Assembly: GCA_947567585.1 (NCBI GenBank)
Contig: CANONE010000017.1
Location: 1-21,284, forward strand
Length of the DNA stretch: 21,284 nt
Reading direction: 5' to 3'
Source: an uncultured Clostridia bacterium
Lineage (GTDB): Bacteria; Bacillota; Clostridia; Oscillospirales; Acutalibacteraceae
The translations under genes were made by a program, and so were the position numbers. This document shows, one piece after another, positions 1 through 7,654 of this stretch. The notes beneath the pieces were generated by a model that saw nothing but the letters and a program-made list of their open reading frames with translations, was not told the origin of the DNA and searched no databases. Position 1 is the first letter of the stretch. Every line of letters begins with the position of its first letter.

Positions 1-31
1 AAAAAAGTCAAAAAAGGGGTTGACTTTTTTT
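1..31 (+). terminator. A/T-rich hairpin with T-tract, probable terminator of an upstream gene
   Basis: Arms AAAAAAGTCAA (1-11) and TTGACTTTTTT (20-30) are an 11-bp perfect inverted repeat around an 8-nt loop, ending in a run of seven T. This fits a weak rho-independent terminator for a gene left of the window. Only 3 of the 11 pairs are G-C, so an operator or bidirectional terminator is possible. The right arm also contains TTGACT, which could double as a -35 box for metA, but no well-spaced -10 follows. Confidence 0.45.
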
Positions 32-80
32 GCATCTTTTGGATTTATCTAGTATTTTTCAAGAAAGGTCATGGATTTTT

Positions 81-1004
81 ATGCCTATTCGTATTCAGGC
101 GGATCTTCCCGCCATTGAAGCCTTGGAATCGGAGAACATATTTGTTATGACGCATGAGCGCGCGGCCGGACAGGACATTCGTCCTTTACGTATCGCTATA
201 CTGAATTTAATGCCCAACAAGGTGGAAACCGAGACCCAGCTGCTCCGGCTTTTGGGAAACTCGCCCCTACAGGTGGACGTGGAGCTCCTGCATCCCGCTA
301 CCCATATCAGCAAAAACACCAGCCCTTCCCATCTCAACCGTTTTTACAAGACCTTTGCGGATGTGCGAGAAAAGCGTTTCGACGGAATGATTATCACCGG
401 CGCTCCGGTGGAAAAGCTCCCCTTTGCCGAGGTAGACTATTGGCCGGAGATGTGTGAGATTCTGGATTGGAGCCGGGAGAACGTTTACTCTACTTTATAT
501 ATATGTTGGGCCGCTCAGGCGGGACTATACTATCATTATGGCATTGAGAAGCACCCCTTGCCCCAGAAGCTCAGCGGGATTTTCAGCCACCGGGTACTTA
601 ATCCCTATCATCCTCTTATGCGCGGCTTTGATGACAACTACTTTGCACCCCATTCCCGCTATACCCAGGTACTGCTGGAGGATATCCAGGCGCACAGAGA
701 GCTCATCCCCCTGGCCGTTTCCCATCTGGCCGGGCTGCACATCGCCGCGCAGCGGGGCGGCCGGCAGATTTTTGTCACTGGTCATGCGGAATATGACCGG
801 GACACCCTGGCCAAGGAGTACTTCCGAGATCTCAACAAGGGGCTGGACCCCCAAATTCCCTACAACTATTTCCCCGACGACGACCCCGCCCAGACCCCGC
901 CTTTTACCTGGCGCAGCAACGCTCATCTGCTGGTGTCCAACTGGTTGAACTATTACGTTTACCAACAGGTCCCCTTCGACTTTCTCAGTGAGGGCCAGCC
1001 ATGA
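81..1004 (+). CDS. metA: Homoserine O-acetyltransferase (MetA/HTS family)
   Basis: Transfers an acyl group from acyl-CoA to the hydroxyl of L-homoserine, the first committed step of methionine synthesis; cytosolic. The 307-residue protein is full length. With the start at 81, residues fall at the standard MetA numbering: nucleophile Cys142 in YICWAAQAG, His235 and Glu237 in VTGHAEYD. An in-frame ATG at 30 would add 17 unconserved residues. The start at 81 has AAAGG (64-68) upstream and restores family numbering. Position 111 is Glu (GAPVEKLPF), where E. coli MetA has Gly; in this family Glu111 is the known determinant for acetyl-CoA rather than succinyl-CoA, so acetyltransferase is predicted. 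The stop overlaps the next ATG (ATGA), so translation of the following Fe-S gene is probably coupled. Confidence 0.95.
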   Translation: MPIRIQADLPAIEALESENIFVMTHERAAGQDIRPLRIAILNLMPNKVETETQLLRLLGNSPLQVDVELLHPATHISKNTSPSHLNRFYKTFADVREKRFDGMIITGAPVEKLPFAEVDYWPEMCEILDWSRENVYSTLYICWAAQAGLYYHYGIEKHPLPQKLSGIFSHRVLNPYHPLMRGFDDNYFAPHSRYTQVLLEDIQAHRELIPLAVSHLAGLHIAAQRGGRQIFVTGHAEYDRDTLAKEYFRDLNKGLDPQIPYNYFPDDDPAQTPPFTWRSNAHLLVSNWLNYYVYQQVPFDFLSEGQP

Positions 1005-1696
1005 TCCTCACCAGCGCGCTTCAGGCGCTCCTCATGGAAAACGGCGCGGATTTGGTAGGCTTTGGCGATTTGGGCCCGCTGGGCATGGACGGGCTGGACC
1101 GGTGTCTGGCACTGGCCGTACGGATCCCCGCTTCTACAATAGAAGAAATAGCGGCTGGGCCCACTATGGGATATTACCGGCAATACCACGCGTTAAACGC
1201 CAAATTGGATGTGTTAGCGGAGCTGGCCGCTTCCTATATACGGGAGCGCGGCTTTCGGGCCGTGGCGCAAACGACCACGGCGGTGGTTGAATCCGCTGGG
1301 TACCGCACTCCCTTTCCCCACAAAACCTGCGCCACCCGCAGCGGCCTGGGCTGGATTGGCAAATCCGCCCTGTTGGTAACCCCGGAATACGGCCCCGCCG
1401 TACGCTTGAGCTCTGTCCTGACCGACGCCCCCTTTGACCGGCTGGGCCAGCCTATTAACGCTTCCCTCTGCGGGGCCTGTACCCGCTGCCGGGACAGCTG
1501 CCCCGGCAGCGCCATTCACGGGGCCCTCTGGGACATAAGCGTTCCCCGGGAAACCCTGGTAGACGTGGAAGCCTGCCGCAAAGCCGCCCGCGCTTTAGCC
1601 CAGAAGGCTATCCATAAGGAAATCACCCTTTGCGGCAAGTGCATAGAAGTCTGCCCCTACACAAAAAGAAACGGAGGTAACATTCATGACGTATGA
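1001..1696 (+). CDS. QueG-like protein with two [4Fe-4S] cluster motifs
   Basis: A 231-residue iron-sulfur protein related to epoxyqueuosine reductase. Cluster motif 1 is C157-x2-C160-x2-C163-x3-C167-P and motif 2 is C211-x2-C214-x3-C218-P, a bacterial 2x[4Fe-4S] ferredoxin arrangement, with C192 as a possible eighth ligand. Upstream, RSGLGWIGKSALLVTPEYG (113-131) resembles the cobalamin-binding core of QueG (AGLGWIGKN). It is much shorter than QueG (about 350-390 residues) and lacks the C-terminal HEAT-like part, so the substrate is uncertain. The ATG overlaps the metA stop by 4 bases, and the 3' end overlaps the next gene by 11. A queA gene lies at 20102, but this gene sits with metA, not with queA. 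Family membership is fairly sure; queuosine reduction is only a possibility. Confidence 0.8.
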   Translation: MILTSALQALLMENGADLVGFGDLGPLGMDGLDRCLALAVRIPASTIEEIAAGPTMGYYRQYHALNAKLDVLAELAASYIRERGFRAVAQTTTAVVESAGYRTPFPHKTCATRSGLGWIGKSALLVTPEYGPAVRLSSVLTDAPFDRLGQPINASLCGACTRCRDSCPGSAIHGALWDISVPRETLVDVEACRKAARALAQKAIHKEITLCGKCIEVCPYTKRNGGNIHDV

Positions 1697-2312
1697 CGGC
1701 GTTTTATTCGACTTGGACGGCACTCTCTGGGACGCCACCCCGGCGCTGGAAAAATCCTGGGCCGAGGCCCTGCGCCCGGAACCGGACGTGCCCCGCCCCC
1801 CCACCAAAGAGGAACTGGAAAAGGTGATGGGCATGACGGACCGCCAGCTGGTCTCGGTGATTTTTCCCCAGGTCAGCATGGAACGGGGCTTGGCTCTCTT
1901 TCAAAAGTGCTGCGATGCGGAAAACGAGTACCTGCGGCGGCACGGCGGCAATCTATATCCCGGCCTGCCCGCTACGCTGGCCGCCCTTTCAGAGAAGATG
2001 CCCCTGGCCATTGTCAGCAACTGCAACCTGGGCTATATCCCCGCCTTTTTAGAGGCGCACCAGCTGGAACGCTACTTTGCCGGCTGGGAGTGCATTGGCC
2101 GCACAGGCTTGGACAAGTGGAAGAACATCCGTCTTGTGTCCCAGCGCCTGGGGCTTAGGCGGCCCGTATACGTAGGAGATACCTCTATGGACCAGGACGC
2201 GGCCCAAAAAGCGGGGGTCCCCTTTATCCACGCGGCCTATGGCTTCGGGAAGGTGGAGGGCGCGCCCGCTGTCCAAAGCCCCCGCGATCTGCTGGACATG
2301 CTGCTGCCATGA
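1686..2312 (+). CDS. HAD-superfamily hydrolase (phosphoglycolate phosphatase-like)
   Basis: Predicted cytosolic phosphatase of 208 residues. All four HAD motifs are visible: motif I D9-L-D11-G-T (Asp9 nucleophile, Asp11 acid/base), motif II Ser111 in AIVSNCN, motif III Lys144 in LDKWKN, motif IV G164-D165-T with Asp169 in GDTSMDQDAA. Residues about 15-85 between motifs I and II form the helical cap typical of subfamily I (Gph, PGMB-like). The ATG at 1686 has a good SD, GGAGG at 1674-1678, inside the end of the Fe-S gene, and reads 11 bases over that gene's stop. The stop overlaps the next ATG. The substrate cannot be told from sequence; repair of side products or phosphoglycolate removal are typical roles. 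Confidence 0.88.
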   Translation: MTYDGVLFDLDGTLWDATPALEKSWAEALRPEPDVPRPPTKEELEKVMGMTDRQLVSVIFPQVSMERGLALFQKCCDAENEYLRRHGGNLYPGLPATLAALSEKMPLAIVSNCNLGYIPAFLEAHQLERYFAGWECIGRTGLDKWKNIRLVSQRLGLRRPVYVGDTSMDQDAAQKAGVPFIHAAYGFGKVEGAPAVQSPRDLLDMLLP

Positions 2313-2899
2313 ACATGGAGCTTCTATTCTCCAGCTTCCCCTATATTACCGGGGAAGCCGTCACCCTGGCGCAGATGACGGAACTGGATCTAGACGCCCT
2401 TTGGGCAGTGCTGGGGGATGAGGAAAACTTCCGCTACGCGCCTACCGGGCCCCTGCCCTCCCCCGCCCACTGCGCCCGAAGGCTGCTGTCGGCCCAAGCT
2501 ATGTTTCGGGACCGGACGGCGGTTATGCTGGGCATTTATCCCAACGGCGGCGGGAATCCTATGGCGGGAATTTTCGAAATCTACAATCTGGAGCCTCAGA
2601 CGGAATCCGCCACCATCCGTTTTACCCTGGCCCGGCGGTACACAGGCCAGGGCTATGCCAGCGGCGCGGTGCGGGCCGCCGTGGACTACCTGATGGCCAG
2701 CGCCGGGGTCCACCGGATTCAAGCTTACGTCCTCCCCGCCAACTACCGGGGAGTCTTGGTCCTGGAACGCTGCGGCTTCGTCAAAGAGGGCACTATCCGG
2801 GAAGGCTTCTTCTGGCCCGACAAGGGCATCGTCGACCTCAGTATCTACTCCCTCCTCCCCACCGACTTCCGCCGCGGGCGGAGCGCCTACGTTTTTTGA
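2309..2899 (+). CDS. GNAT N-acetyltransferase, RimJ/RimL type
   Basis: Acetyl-CoA dependent N-acetyltransferase of 196 residues. The acetyl-CoA pyrophosphate loop is RRYTGQGYASGAVRA (109-123), preceded by the beta-strand ESATIRFTLA. The RimJ/RimL C-terminal signature ANYRGVLVLERCGFVKEG (144-161) follows, with Arg-Gly where most relatives have Ala-Ser. The substrate may be a protein N-terminus or a small amine; this cannot be decided. The start ATG overlaps the HAD stop (ATGA) and has only a weak SD, so translation probably relies on coupling. It is the last gene of the four-gene metA block; no clear terminator follows before purL. Confidence 0.85.
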   Translation: MNMELLFSSFPYITGEAVTLAQMTELDLDALWAVLGDEENFRYAPTGPLPSPAHCARRLLSAQAMFRDRTAVMLGIYPNGGGNPMAGIFEIYNLEPQTESATIRFTLARRYTGQGYASGAVRAAVDYLMASAGVHRIQAYVLPANYRGVLVLERCGFVKEGTIREGFFWPDKGIVDLSIYSLLPTDFRRGRSAYVF

Positions 2900-2990
2900 G
2901 ACCTGGGGGACTCTGCTCTTCCCTGCCAGCCGGCCGGCGGGGCGGCAAAGACCCAAAGCCCCGCTGCCTCCCCGGATTCTAAAAAACTCT

Positions 2991-3018
2991 TTTCTTCCAG
3001 CGGTTCTTGTGATAGAAT
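2991..3018 (+). promoter_or_regulatory. Candidate purL promoter with extended -10
   Basis: An extended -10, TG-A-TAGAAT (TG at 3010-3011, hexamer 3013-3018), lies 16 bases after a weak -35 TTTCTT (2991-2996). It is about 70 bases upstream of the purL ATG in a 191-base gap with no gene. No purine riboswitch fold was recognised in the leader. Confidence 0.4.
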
Positions 3019-3090
3019 ATAAGCGGAGCGATTTATTTATTCTGACCGGGCGGGAACAAGCCTCCCGCCTGGGGCATGGAGGGTTTCGCA

Positions 3091-6000
3091 ATGGTCAGTA
3101 GGATATATGTGGAAAAGAAGCCGGGGTTCAATGTGGAGGCGCTGGGGCTGCTCGCCGACCTCAGGCAGAGCCTGGGGCTGCAGGGCCTTACGGACCTGCG
3201 TATTTTGAACCGCTACGACATGGAAGGGCTGAGCCCGGAGCAGTTTCAGGCTGGCGTAAAGGCTGTGCTGTCCGAGCCTAATGTGGACGATGTTTATCCG
3301 GAAGATTACCCTCTGCCGGACGACTACCATTGGTTTGTGACGGAGTATCTTCCCGGCCAGTACGACCAGCGGGCGGATTCTGCCGCCCAGTGCGTGCAGC
3401 TGCTGGTCGGCGGCCAGCGCCCCCTGGCCCGCACAGCCAAGCTCACCGGGCTCAAGGGAACGCTTTCCGACGAGGACTTCGCCCGGGTGAAGTCCTACCT
3501 GATCAACCCCGTGGAGTGCCGGGAAGCCTCCATGGAAAAGCCCGACACCCTGGCTATAGAAAGCCCCAATCCCCCGGATGTGGCTCGAATCCAGGGCTTT
3601 ACCGGCTGGGACAAGCCTCGGATGCAGGCGTTCTTCGACTCCATGGGCTTTGCCATGACCCTTTCCGACCTGCTCTTCTGCCAGGACTATTTCCGGGACC
3701 AGGAGCGCCGGGATCCCTCCGTCACCGAGCTGCGGGTCATCGACACCTATTGGAGCGACCACTGCCGCCACACCACCTTCCTCACCCGCCTGAACCGCAT
3801 GGATGTGGAAGACGGGCCTCTGAAGGAAGCGGTGGAAAAGGCCATAGCGGATTATCTCTCCCTGCGGGCCCAGCTCTACGGCCCTGATACGGACCGGCCT
3901 GTCTCTCTGATGGACATGGCTACCATCGGCGGGAAGTATTTGAGCAGGAAGGGCCTGTGCCCGGACCTGGATATCAGCGAGGAGATCAACGCCTGCTCCA
4001 TCCAAGTGAACGTGACGGTGGACGGGGAGACGGAGCCCTGGCTGGTGCAGTTTAAGAACGAAACCCATAACCATCCCACAGAGATCGAGCCCTTTGGCGG
4101 CGCGGCCACCTGTTTAGGCGGCGCTATCCGGGACCCGCTTTCCGGCCGGGCCTATGTCTATCAGGCCATGCGGGTCACCGGCTCCGGGGACCCTACCGTG
4201 CCTGTTGAAAAAACCCTCCACGGCAAGCTGCCCAGCCGGAAGATTACCACCGGCGCGGCTCAGGGCTATTCCAGCTACGGCAATCAGGTGGGCCTTTCCA
4301 CCGGCCAGGTAACCGAGCTCTACGACCCCGGCTATGTGGCCAAGCGTTTGGAAATCGGCGCGGTGGTTGGCGCCTCCCCCAAGGAAAACGTCCGTAGGGA
4401 GCGGCCCGCTCCGGGAGATATCATCGTCCTTTTAGGCGGGGCTACCGGCCGGGACGGCATTGGCGGGGCCACCGGCTCCAGCATGGCCCACACGGAAAAA
4501 TCCGTGGAGGTCTGCGGGGCCCAGGTGCAAAAGGGCAATCCCCCCACCGAGCGGAAGATTCAGCGCCTGTTCCGGAATCCCGCCGCCGCCAAGCTGATTA
4601 AGCGCTGCAACGACTTTGGCGCGGGGGGCGTGTGCGTAGCTATCGGCGAGCTGGCCCCGGGACTGGAAGTGGACCTGGACAAGGTTCCCAAAAAGTACGA
4701 GGGTCTGGACGGCACCGAGCTGGCTATCTCCGAAAGCCAGGAACGCATGGCCGTTGTGCTGGCCCCGGAGGACGTAGAGAGCTTTCGTGCTTTAGCTGCG
4801 GAGGAAAACTTAGACGCCCAGCCCGTAGCGGTGGTCACGGAAAACCCCCGGTTGAAAATGAATTGGCGGGGCGACCAGGTGGTGGACCTTTCCCGGGCAT
4901 TTCTGGACACCAACGGCGTCACCCAAAACGCGGACGCCCGCATCCAGGCCCCCCAAGGAGAGAATTATCTCAGCAGTGCGCCCGCCTGCCTGCGGGGTAA
5001 GTCCGGCAAGGAAGCACTGCTGGCCAATATGGCCCGGCTGGAGGTATGCGGACAGAAAGGGCTGGTGGAGCGCTTTGACTCCAGCATCGGCGCGGCCACG
5101 GTGCTGATGCCCTATGCCGGTCAATACCAGCTAACTCCCGAGGAGGCCATGGTGGCGAAGCTCCCCACCGCCGAAAAGGACACCGACGACGCCACTGCCA
5201 TGGGCTACGGCTATATTCCCGGCGTGGCAAAATACTCCCCCTTCCTGGGCGCGGCCTACGCGGTGGTGGAAAGCCTTTCCAAATTAGCCGCCGTGGGGGC
5301 CGACCCCCTTACCGCCCGGCTCACCTTCCAGGAGTATTTCCCCCGCCTGCACGACGACCCCGCCCGCTGGGGCCAGCCCACCGCCGCCCTTTTAGGGGCC
5401 CTCAGCGCCCAGATTGGCATGGGCCTGCCGGCTATCGGCGGCAAAGACAGCATGTCCGGCTCCTTTGAGGATCTGGACGTGCCCCCCACCCTGGTGAGCT
5501 TTGCCCTGGCTATGACCAAAGCCAGCCGCACCCTCTCCGCCTGCGTGCGCCATCCCGGCACCCAGCTGGCCTTGCTGAAAATTCCCGCCAACCCCGACAG
5601 CACGCCCCATTGGGAGCGCCTGCGCAAGCTTTATGAAAGCGTCTTGCAGCATATTCACTGCGGGGATATTATCGCCGCCGGCGTGGTCCGGGAGGGCGGA
5701 GCCGCGGCCTGCGTCATGCGGATGTGCTTTGGCAACAAGCTGGGCTTTAAGTTTGAGAAGTCCCTGACCCCGGAGGAGCTGTACGCCCCCTGGCAGGGCT
5801 CCCTGGTGGTGGCCCTTTCCGCCGAAGCGCAGGTAACCAGCGGCGTGCTGCTGGGCCGCACCACTGGCTGCGAGGCGGTAGAGATCCAGGGCGAGAGAGT
5901 CTCCCTGGACCGGCTTATCAGCGCCTGGACCGGCACGCTGGAAACTGTGTTCCCCAGCAACGCGGCCCCCGCCCCCATCCCCCGGGACGTGCCTCTCTTT

Positions 6001-6837
6001 ACCCAGCGCGGCAATAGGGCGCCCGCTATCAAGGCCGCCAAGCCCCGGGTGTTCATCCCTGCCTTTCCCGGCACCAACTGCGAGGTGGATTCCGCCAGAG
6101 CTTTCCAGCGGGCAGGGGGCCTGCCCCAGGTACTGGTGGTCCGGAACCTGTGTCCGGAGGATATTGAGGAGACCGTCCGGCGGATGGAGGAGGCCATTCG
6201 CCAGAGCCAGATCATCATGCTGCCCGGTGGTTTTTCCGGCGGCGACGAGCCCGAGGGTTCCGGCAAGTTTATTGCCACCACCTTCCGCAACCCCCGCATT
6301 GCCGAGGCTGTGGCGGATCTTCTGGAAAACCAGGACGGCCTGATGCTGGGAATCTGCAACGGCTTCCAGGCCCTGATCAAGCTGGGGCTTCTGCCCTATG
6401 GCAAGATCGCCCAGCCCTCCCCCGACGCCCCTACTTTGACCTTTAACTCCTTGGGCCGCCACGTCTCCCGGATGGCTTACACCCGGGTCACCAGTGTGAA
6501 ATCCCCCTGGCTGCGGGAAACCCACGCGGGGGATGTGTTTACCATTCCCGTCTCTCACGGGGAAGGGCGCTTCGTGGCGGACGAAAAGACTCTGGCCGCT
6601 CTTATTGAAAACGGCCAGATCGCCACCCAGTATGTAGATCCCGACGGGGCCGTCAGCGGGGATATTCTGTGGAACCCCAACGGCTCTCTGTGCGGCATTG
6701 AGGGAATTACCAGCCCGGACGGCCGGATTCTGGGGAAAATGGGCCACTCGGAACGCCGGGGCCGGGACCTTTACAAGAATGTGCCCGGGCATAAGGACCA
6801 GCACCTGTTCAAGTCCGGCGTTGAATACTTCAGATAG
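3091..6837 (+). CDS. purL: Phosphoribosylformylglycinamidine synthase, single-chain form
   Basis: Converts FGAR, glutamine and ATP to FGAM in purine synthesis; cytosolic. The 1248-residue chain contains an N-terminal PurS-like region, two AIRS/PurM-like halves (WSDHCRHTTF near 221-230, HNHPTEIEPFGGAAT near 326-340, GGKDSMSGS near 784) and a C-terminal glutamine amidotransferase from about 985. The amidotransferase nucleophile is Cys1089 in GICNGFQ, with His1156 and Glu1158 in VSHGEGRF. This is the fused clostridial type, not the PurL/PurQ/PurS trio of Bacillus. An in-frame ATG lies at 3076, but the SD GGAGGG (3078-3083) is placed 7 bases before ATG 3091, and MVSRIYVEKKPGF is the familiar family N-terminus, so 3091 is chosen. 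No other pur gene is in the window; a terminator follows at 6968. Confidence 0.96.
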   Translation: MVSRIYVEKKPGFNVEALGLLADLRQSLGLQGLTDLRILNRYDMEGLSPEQFQAGVKAVLSEPNVDDVYPEDYPLPDDYHWFVTEYLPGQYDQRADSAAQCVQLLVGGQRPLARTAKLTGLKGTLSDEDFARVKSYLINPVECREASMEKPDTLAIESPNPPDVARIQGFTGWDKPRMQAFFDSMGFAMTLSDLLFCQDYFRDQERRDPSVTELRVIDTYWSDHCRHTTFLTRLNRMDVEDGPLKEAVEKAIADYLSLRAQLYGPDTDRPVSLMDMATIGGKYLSRKGLCPDLDISEEINACSIQVNVTVDGETEPWLVQFKNETHNHPTEIEPFGGAATCLGGAIRDPLSGRAYVYQAMRVTGSGDPTVPVEKTLHGKLPSRKITTGAAQGYSSYGNQVGLSTGQVTELYDPGYVAKRLEIGAVVGASPKENVRRERPAPGDIIVLLGGATGRDGIGGATGSSMAHTEKSVEVCGAQVQKGNPPTERKIQRLFRNPAAAKLIKRCNDFGAGGVCVAIGELAPGLEVDLDKVPKKYEGLDGTELAISESQERMAVVLAPEDVESFRALAAEENLDAQPVAVVTENPRLKMNWRGDQVVDLSRAFLDTNGVTQNADARIQAPQGENYLSSAPACLRGKSGKEALLANMARLEVCGQKGLVERFDSSIGAATVLMPYAGQYQLTPEEAMVAKLPTAEKDTDDATAMGYGYIPGVAKYSPFLGAAYAVVESLSKLAAVGADPLTARLTFQEYFPRLHDDPARWGQPTAALLGALSAQIGMGLPAIGGKDSMSGSFEDLDVPPTLVSFALAMTKASRTLSACVRHPGTQLALLKIPANPDSTPHWERLRKLYESVLQHIHCGDIIAAGVVREGGAAACVMRMCFGNKLGFKFEKSLTPEELYAPWQGSLVVALSAEAQVTSGVLLGRTTGCEAVEIQGERVSLDRLISAWTGTLETVFPSNAAPAPIPRDVPLFTQRGNRAPAIKAAKPRVFIPAFPGTNCEVDSARAFQRAGGLPQVLVVRNLCPEDIEETVRRMEEAIRQSQIIMLPGGFSGGDEPEGSGKFIATTFRNPRIAEAVADLLENQDGLMLGICNGFQALIKLGLLPYGKIAQPSPDAPTLTFNSLGRHVSRMAYTRVTSVKSPWLRETHAGDVFTIPVSHGEGRFVADEKTLAALIENGQIATQYVDPDGAVSGDILWNPNGSLCGIEGITSPDGRILGKMGHSERRGRDLYKNVPGHKDQHLFKSGVEYFR

Positions 6838-6967
6838 CTTATAGCGCTCTGCCTCCGTATAAAAAGTAAGCTTTCCCCATGTCATGGCCGCCGCGGGAAG
6901 CCAAGCTCCGCTAGGAACCCCGCTGGCAGTGGATAGGGATGGCGGCGGGAAAAATGAGGATCGATTG

Positions 6968-7008
6968 AAAGGACCGGGCTAGGCGAAACCTGCCCCGGTC
7001 CTTTTCCT
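6968..7008 (+). terminator. Rho-independent terminator after purL
   Basis: Arms AAAGGACCGGG (6968-6978) and CCCGGTCCTTT (6994-7004) pair over 11 bp around a 15-nt loop, followed by a short T/C tract. It sits 130 bases after the purL stop. Confidence 0.85.
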
Positions 7009-7116
7009 GTAGACGCTCTGGGCCGCAAAGAGCGCCGCGCTGCGGCATAGCCGCAGCATAATAAGATTTTATAAAAGCATCTGAAGGTTGACAATATCTT
7101 TGGGCTCAAATTCCAA

Positions 7117-7145
7117 TTTCTTTTTTCTTTTAAACAGTGTATAAT
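7117..7145 (+). promoter_or_regulatory. Candidate promoter for the 7175 GNAT gene
   Basis: A consensus -10 TATAAT (7140-7145) follows a weak -35 TTTCTT (7117-7122) by 17 bases in an AT-rich stretch, placing transcription start about 20 bases before the ATG at 7175. A TTGACA at 7088-7093 is too far upstream to pair with this -10. Confidence 0.5.
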
Positions 7146-7174
7146 GGAGGAAAAGAATTTGAGGTGCGTTTTAC

Positions 7175-7621
7175 ATGGAGATTGTTCCCGTAACCGAAAA
7201 CAGGAAGCGCTATCTTCCGCTCCTTCTTTTAGGGGACGAGCAGGAAAGCATGATCGATCAGTATCTGGAGCGGGGGGATATGTATATTCTGGAAGACGGC
7301 GGCCAGGTTCAAGCCCTCTGCGTGGTAACCGACGAGGGAAGCGGCGTACTGGAGCTTAAAAACATAGCCACTGCTCCCGCCGCCCAGCGCAGAGGCTATG
7401 CCAGGGCTATGATCGATTTTCTCTCAAAAAACTATCAGGGGCGGTTCCACACTTTACAGGCCGGTACCGGGGACAGCCCCCTGACCGTTCCTTTTTACGA
7501 GAGCTGCGGTTTCCACCGGGCTTTCGCCGTCAAGGACTTTTTTACCCAAAACTACGACCACCCTATCTACGAAGCGGGCGTCCTGCTGCGGGATATGGTT
7601 TACTTTCAGCGCCCCCTCTAA
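7175..7621 (+). CDS. Small GNAT N-acetyltransferase
   Basis: A 148-residue acetyltransferase. The acetyl-CoA loop is APAAQRRGYARAMID (67-81) after strand LELKNIATAP, and the C-terminal motif is VPFYESCGFHRAF (105-117), both standard for GNAT enzymes. The substrate is unknown. The ATG at 7175 has an SD, GAGGTG (7161-7166), 8 bases upstream. The next gene starts 33 bases after its stop with no terminator between, so the two are probably cotranscribed. Confidence 0.85.
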   Translation: MEIVPVTENRKRYLPLLLLGDEQESMIDQYLERGDMYILEDGGQVQALCVVTDEGSGVLELKNIATAPAAQRRGYARAMIDFLSKNYQGRFHTLQAGTGDSPLTVPFYESCGFHRAFAVKDFFTQNYDHPIYEAGVLLRDMVYFQRPL

Positions 7622-7654
7622 GCGGCCCTATTGCAAAAAAAGGATGTGAGCGAA

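Larger units (their letters stand above)
6838..7174. other. Gene-free interval between purL and the small GNAT gene
   Basis: 337 bases with no supportable gene. It holds the purL terminator (6968-7008), a perfect 8-bp hairpin GCTGCGGC-ATA-GCCGCAGC (7039-7057) with no T-tract, and an AT-rich promoter zone just before 7175. A 75-codon frame on the minus strand (6882-7109) has no recognisable domain and runs through the terminator, so it was not called. Confidence 0.6.

Noticed and set aside
3037..4074. Minus-strand open frame opposite the 5' half of purL
   Set aside because: No recognisable motifs, and it opposes conserved PurL residues; a shadow frame.
5392..6885. Long minus-strand open frame opposite purL
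   Set aside because: It is low-complexity Gly/Ala/Gln-rich translation without domains, fully antisense to conserved PurL coding; an effect of high GC codon use.
7088..7093. TTGACA as -35 for the GNAT gene at 7175
   Set aside because: No -10 lies 16-18 bases downstream; the TATAAT at 7140 is 46 bases away.
6882..7109. Small minus-strand frame in the purL-GNAT gap
   Set aside because: It runs through a strong terminator, has no SD that stands out and no known motif.
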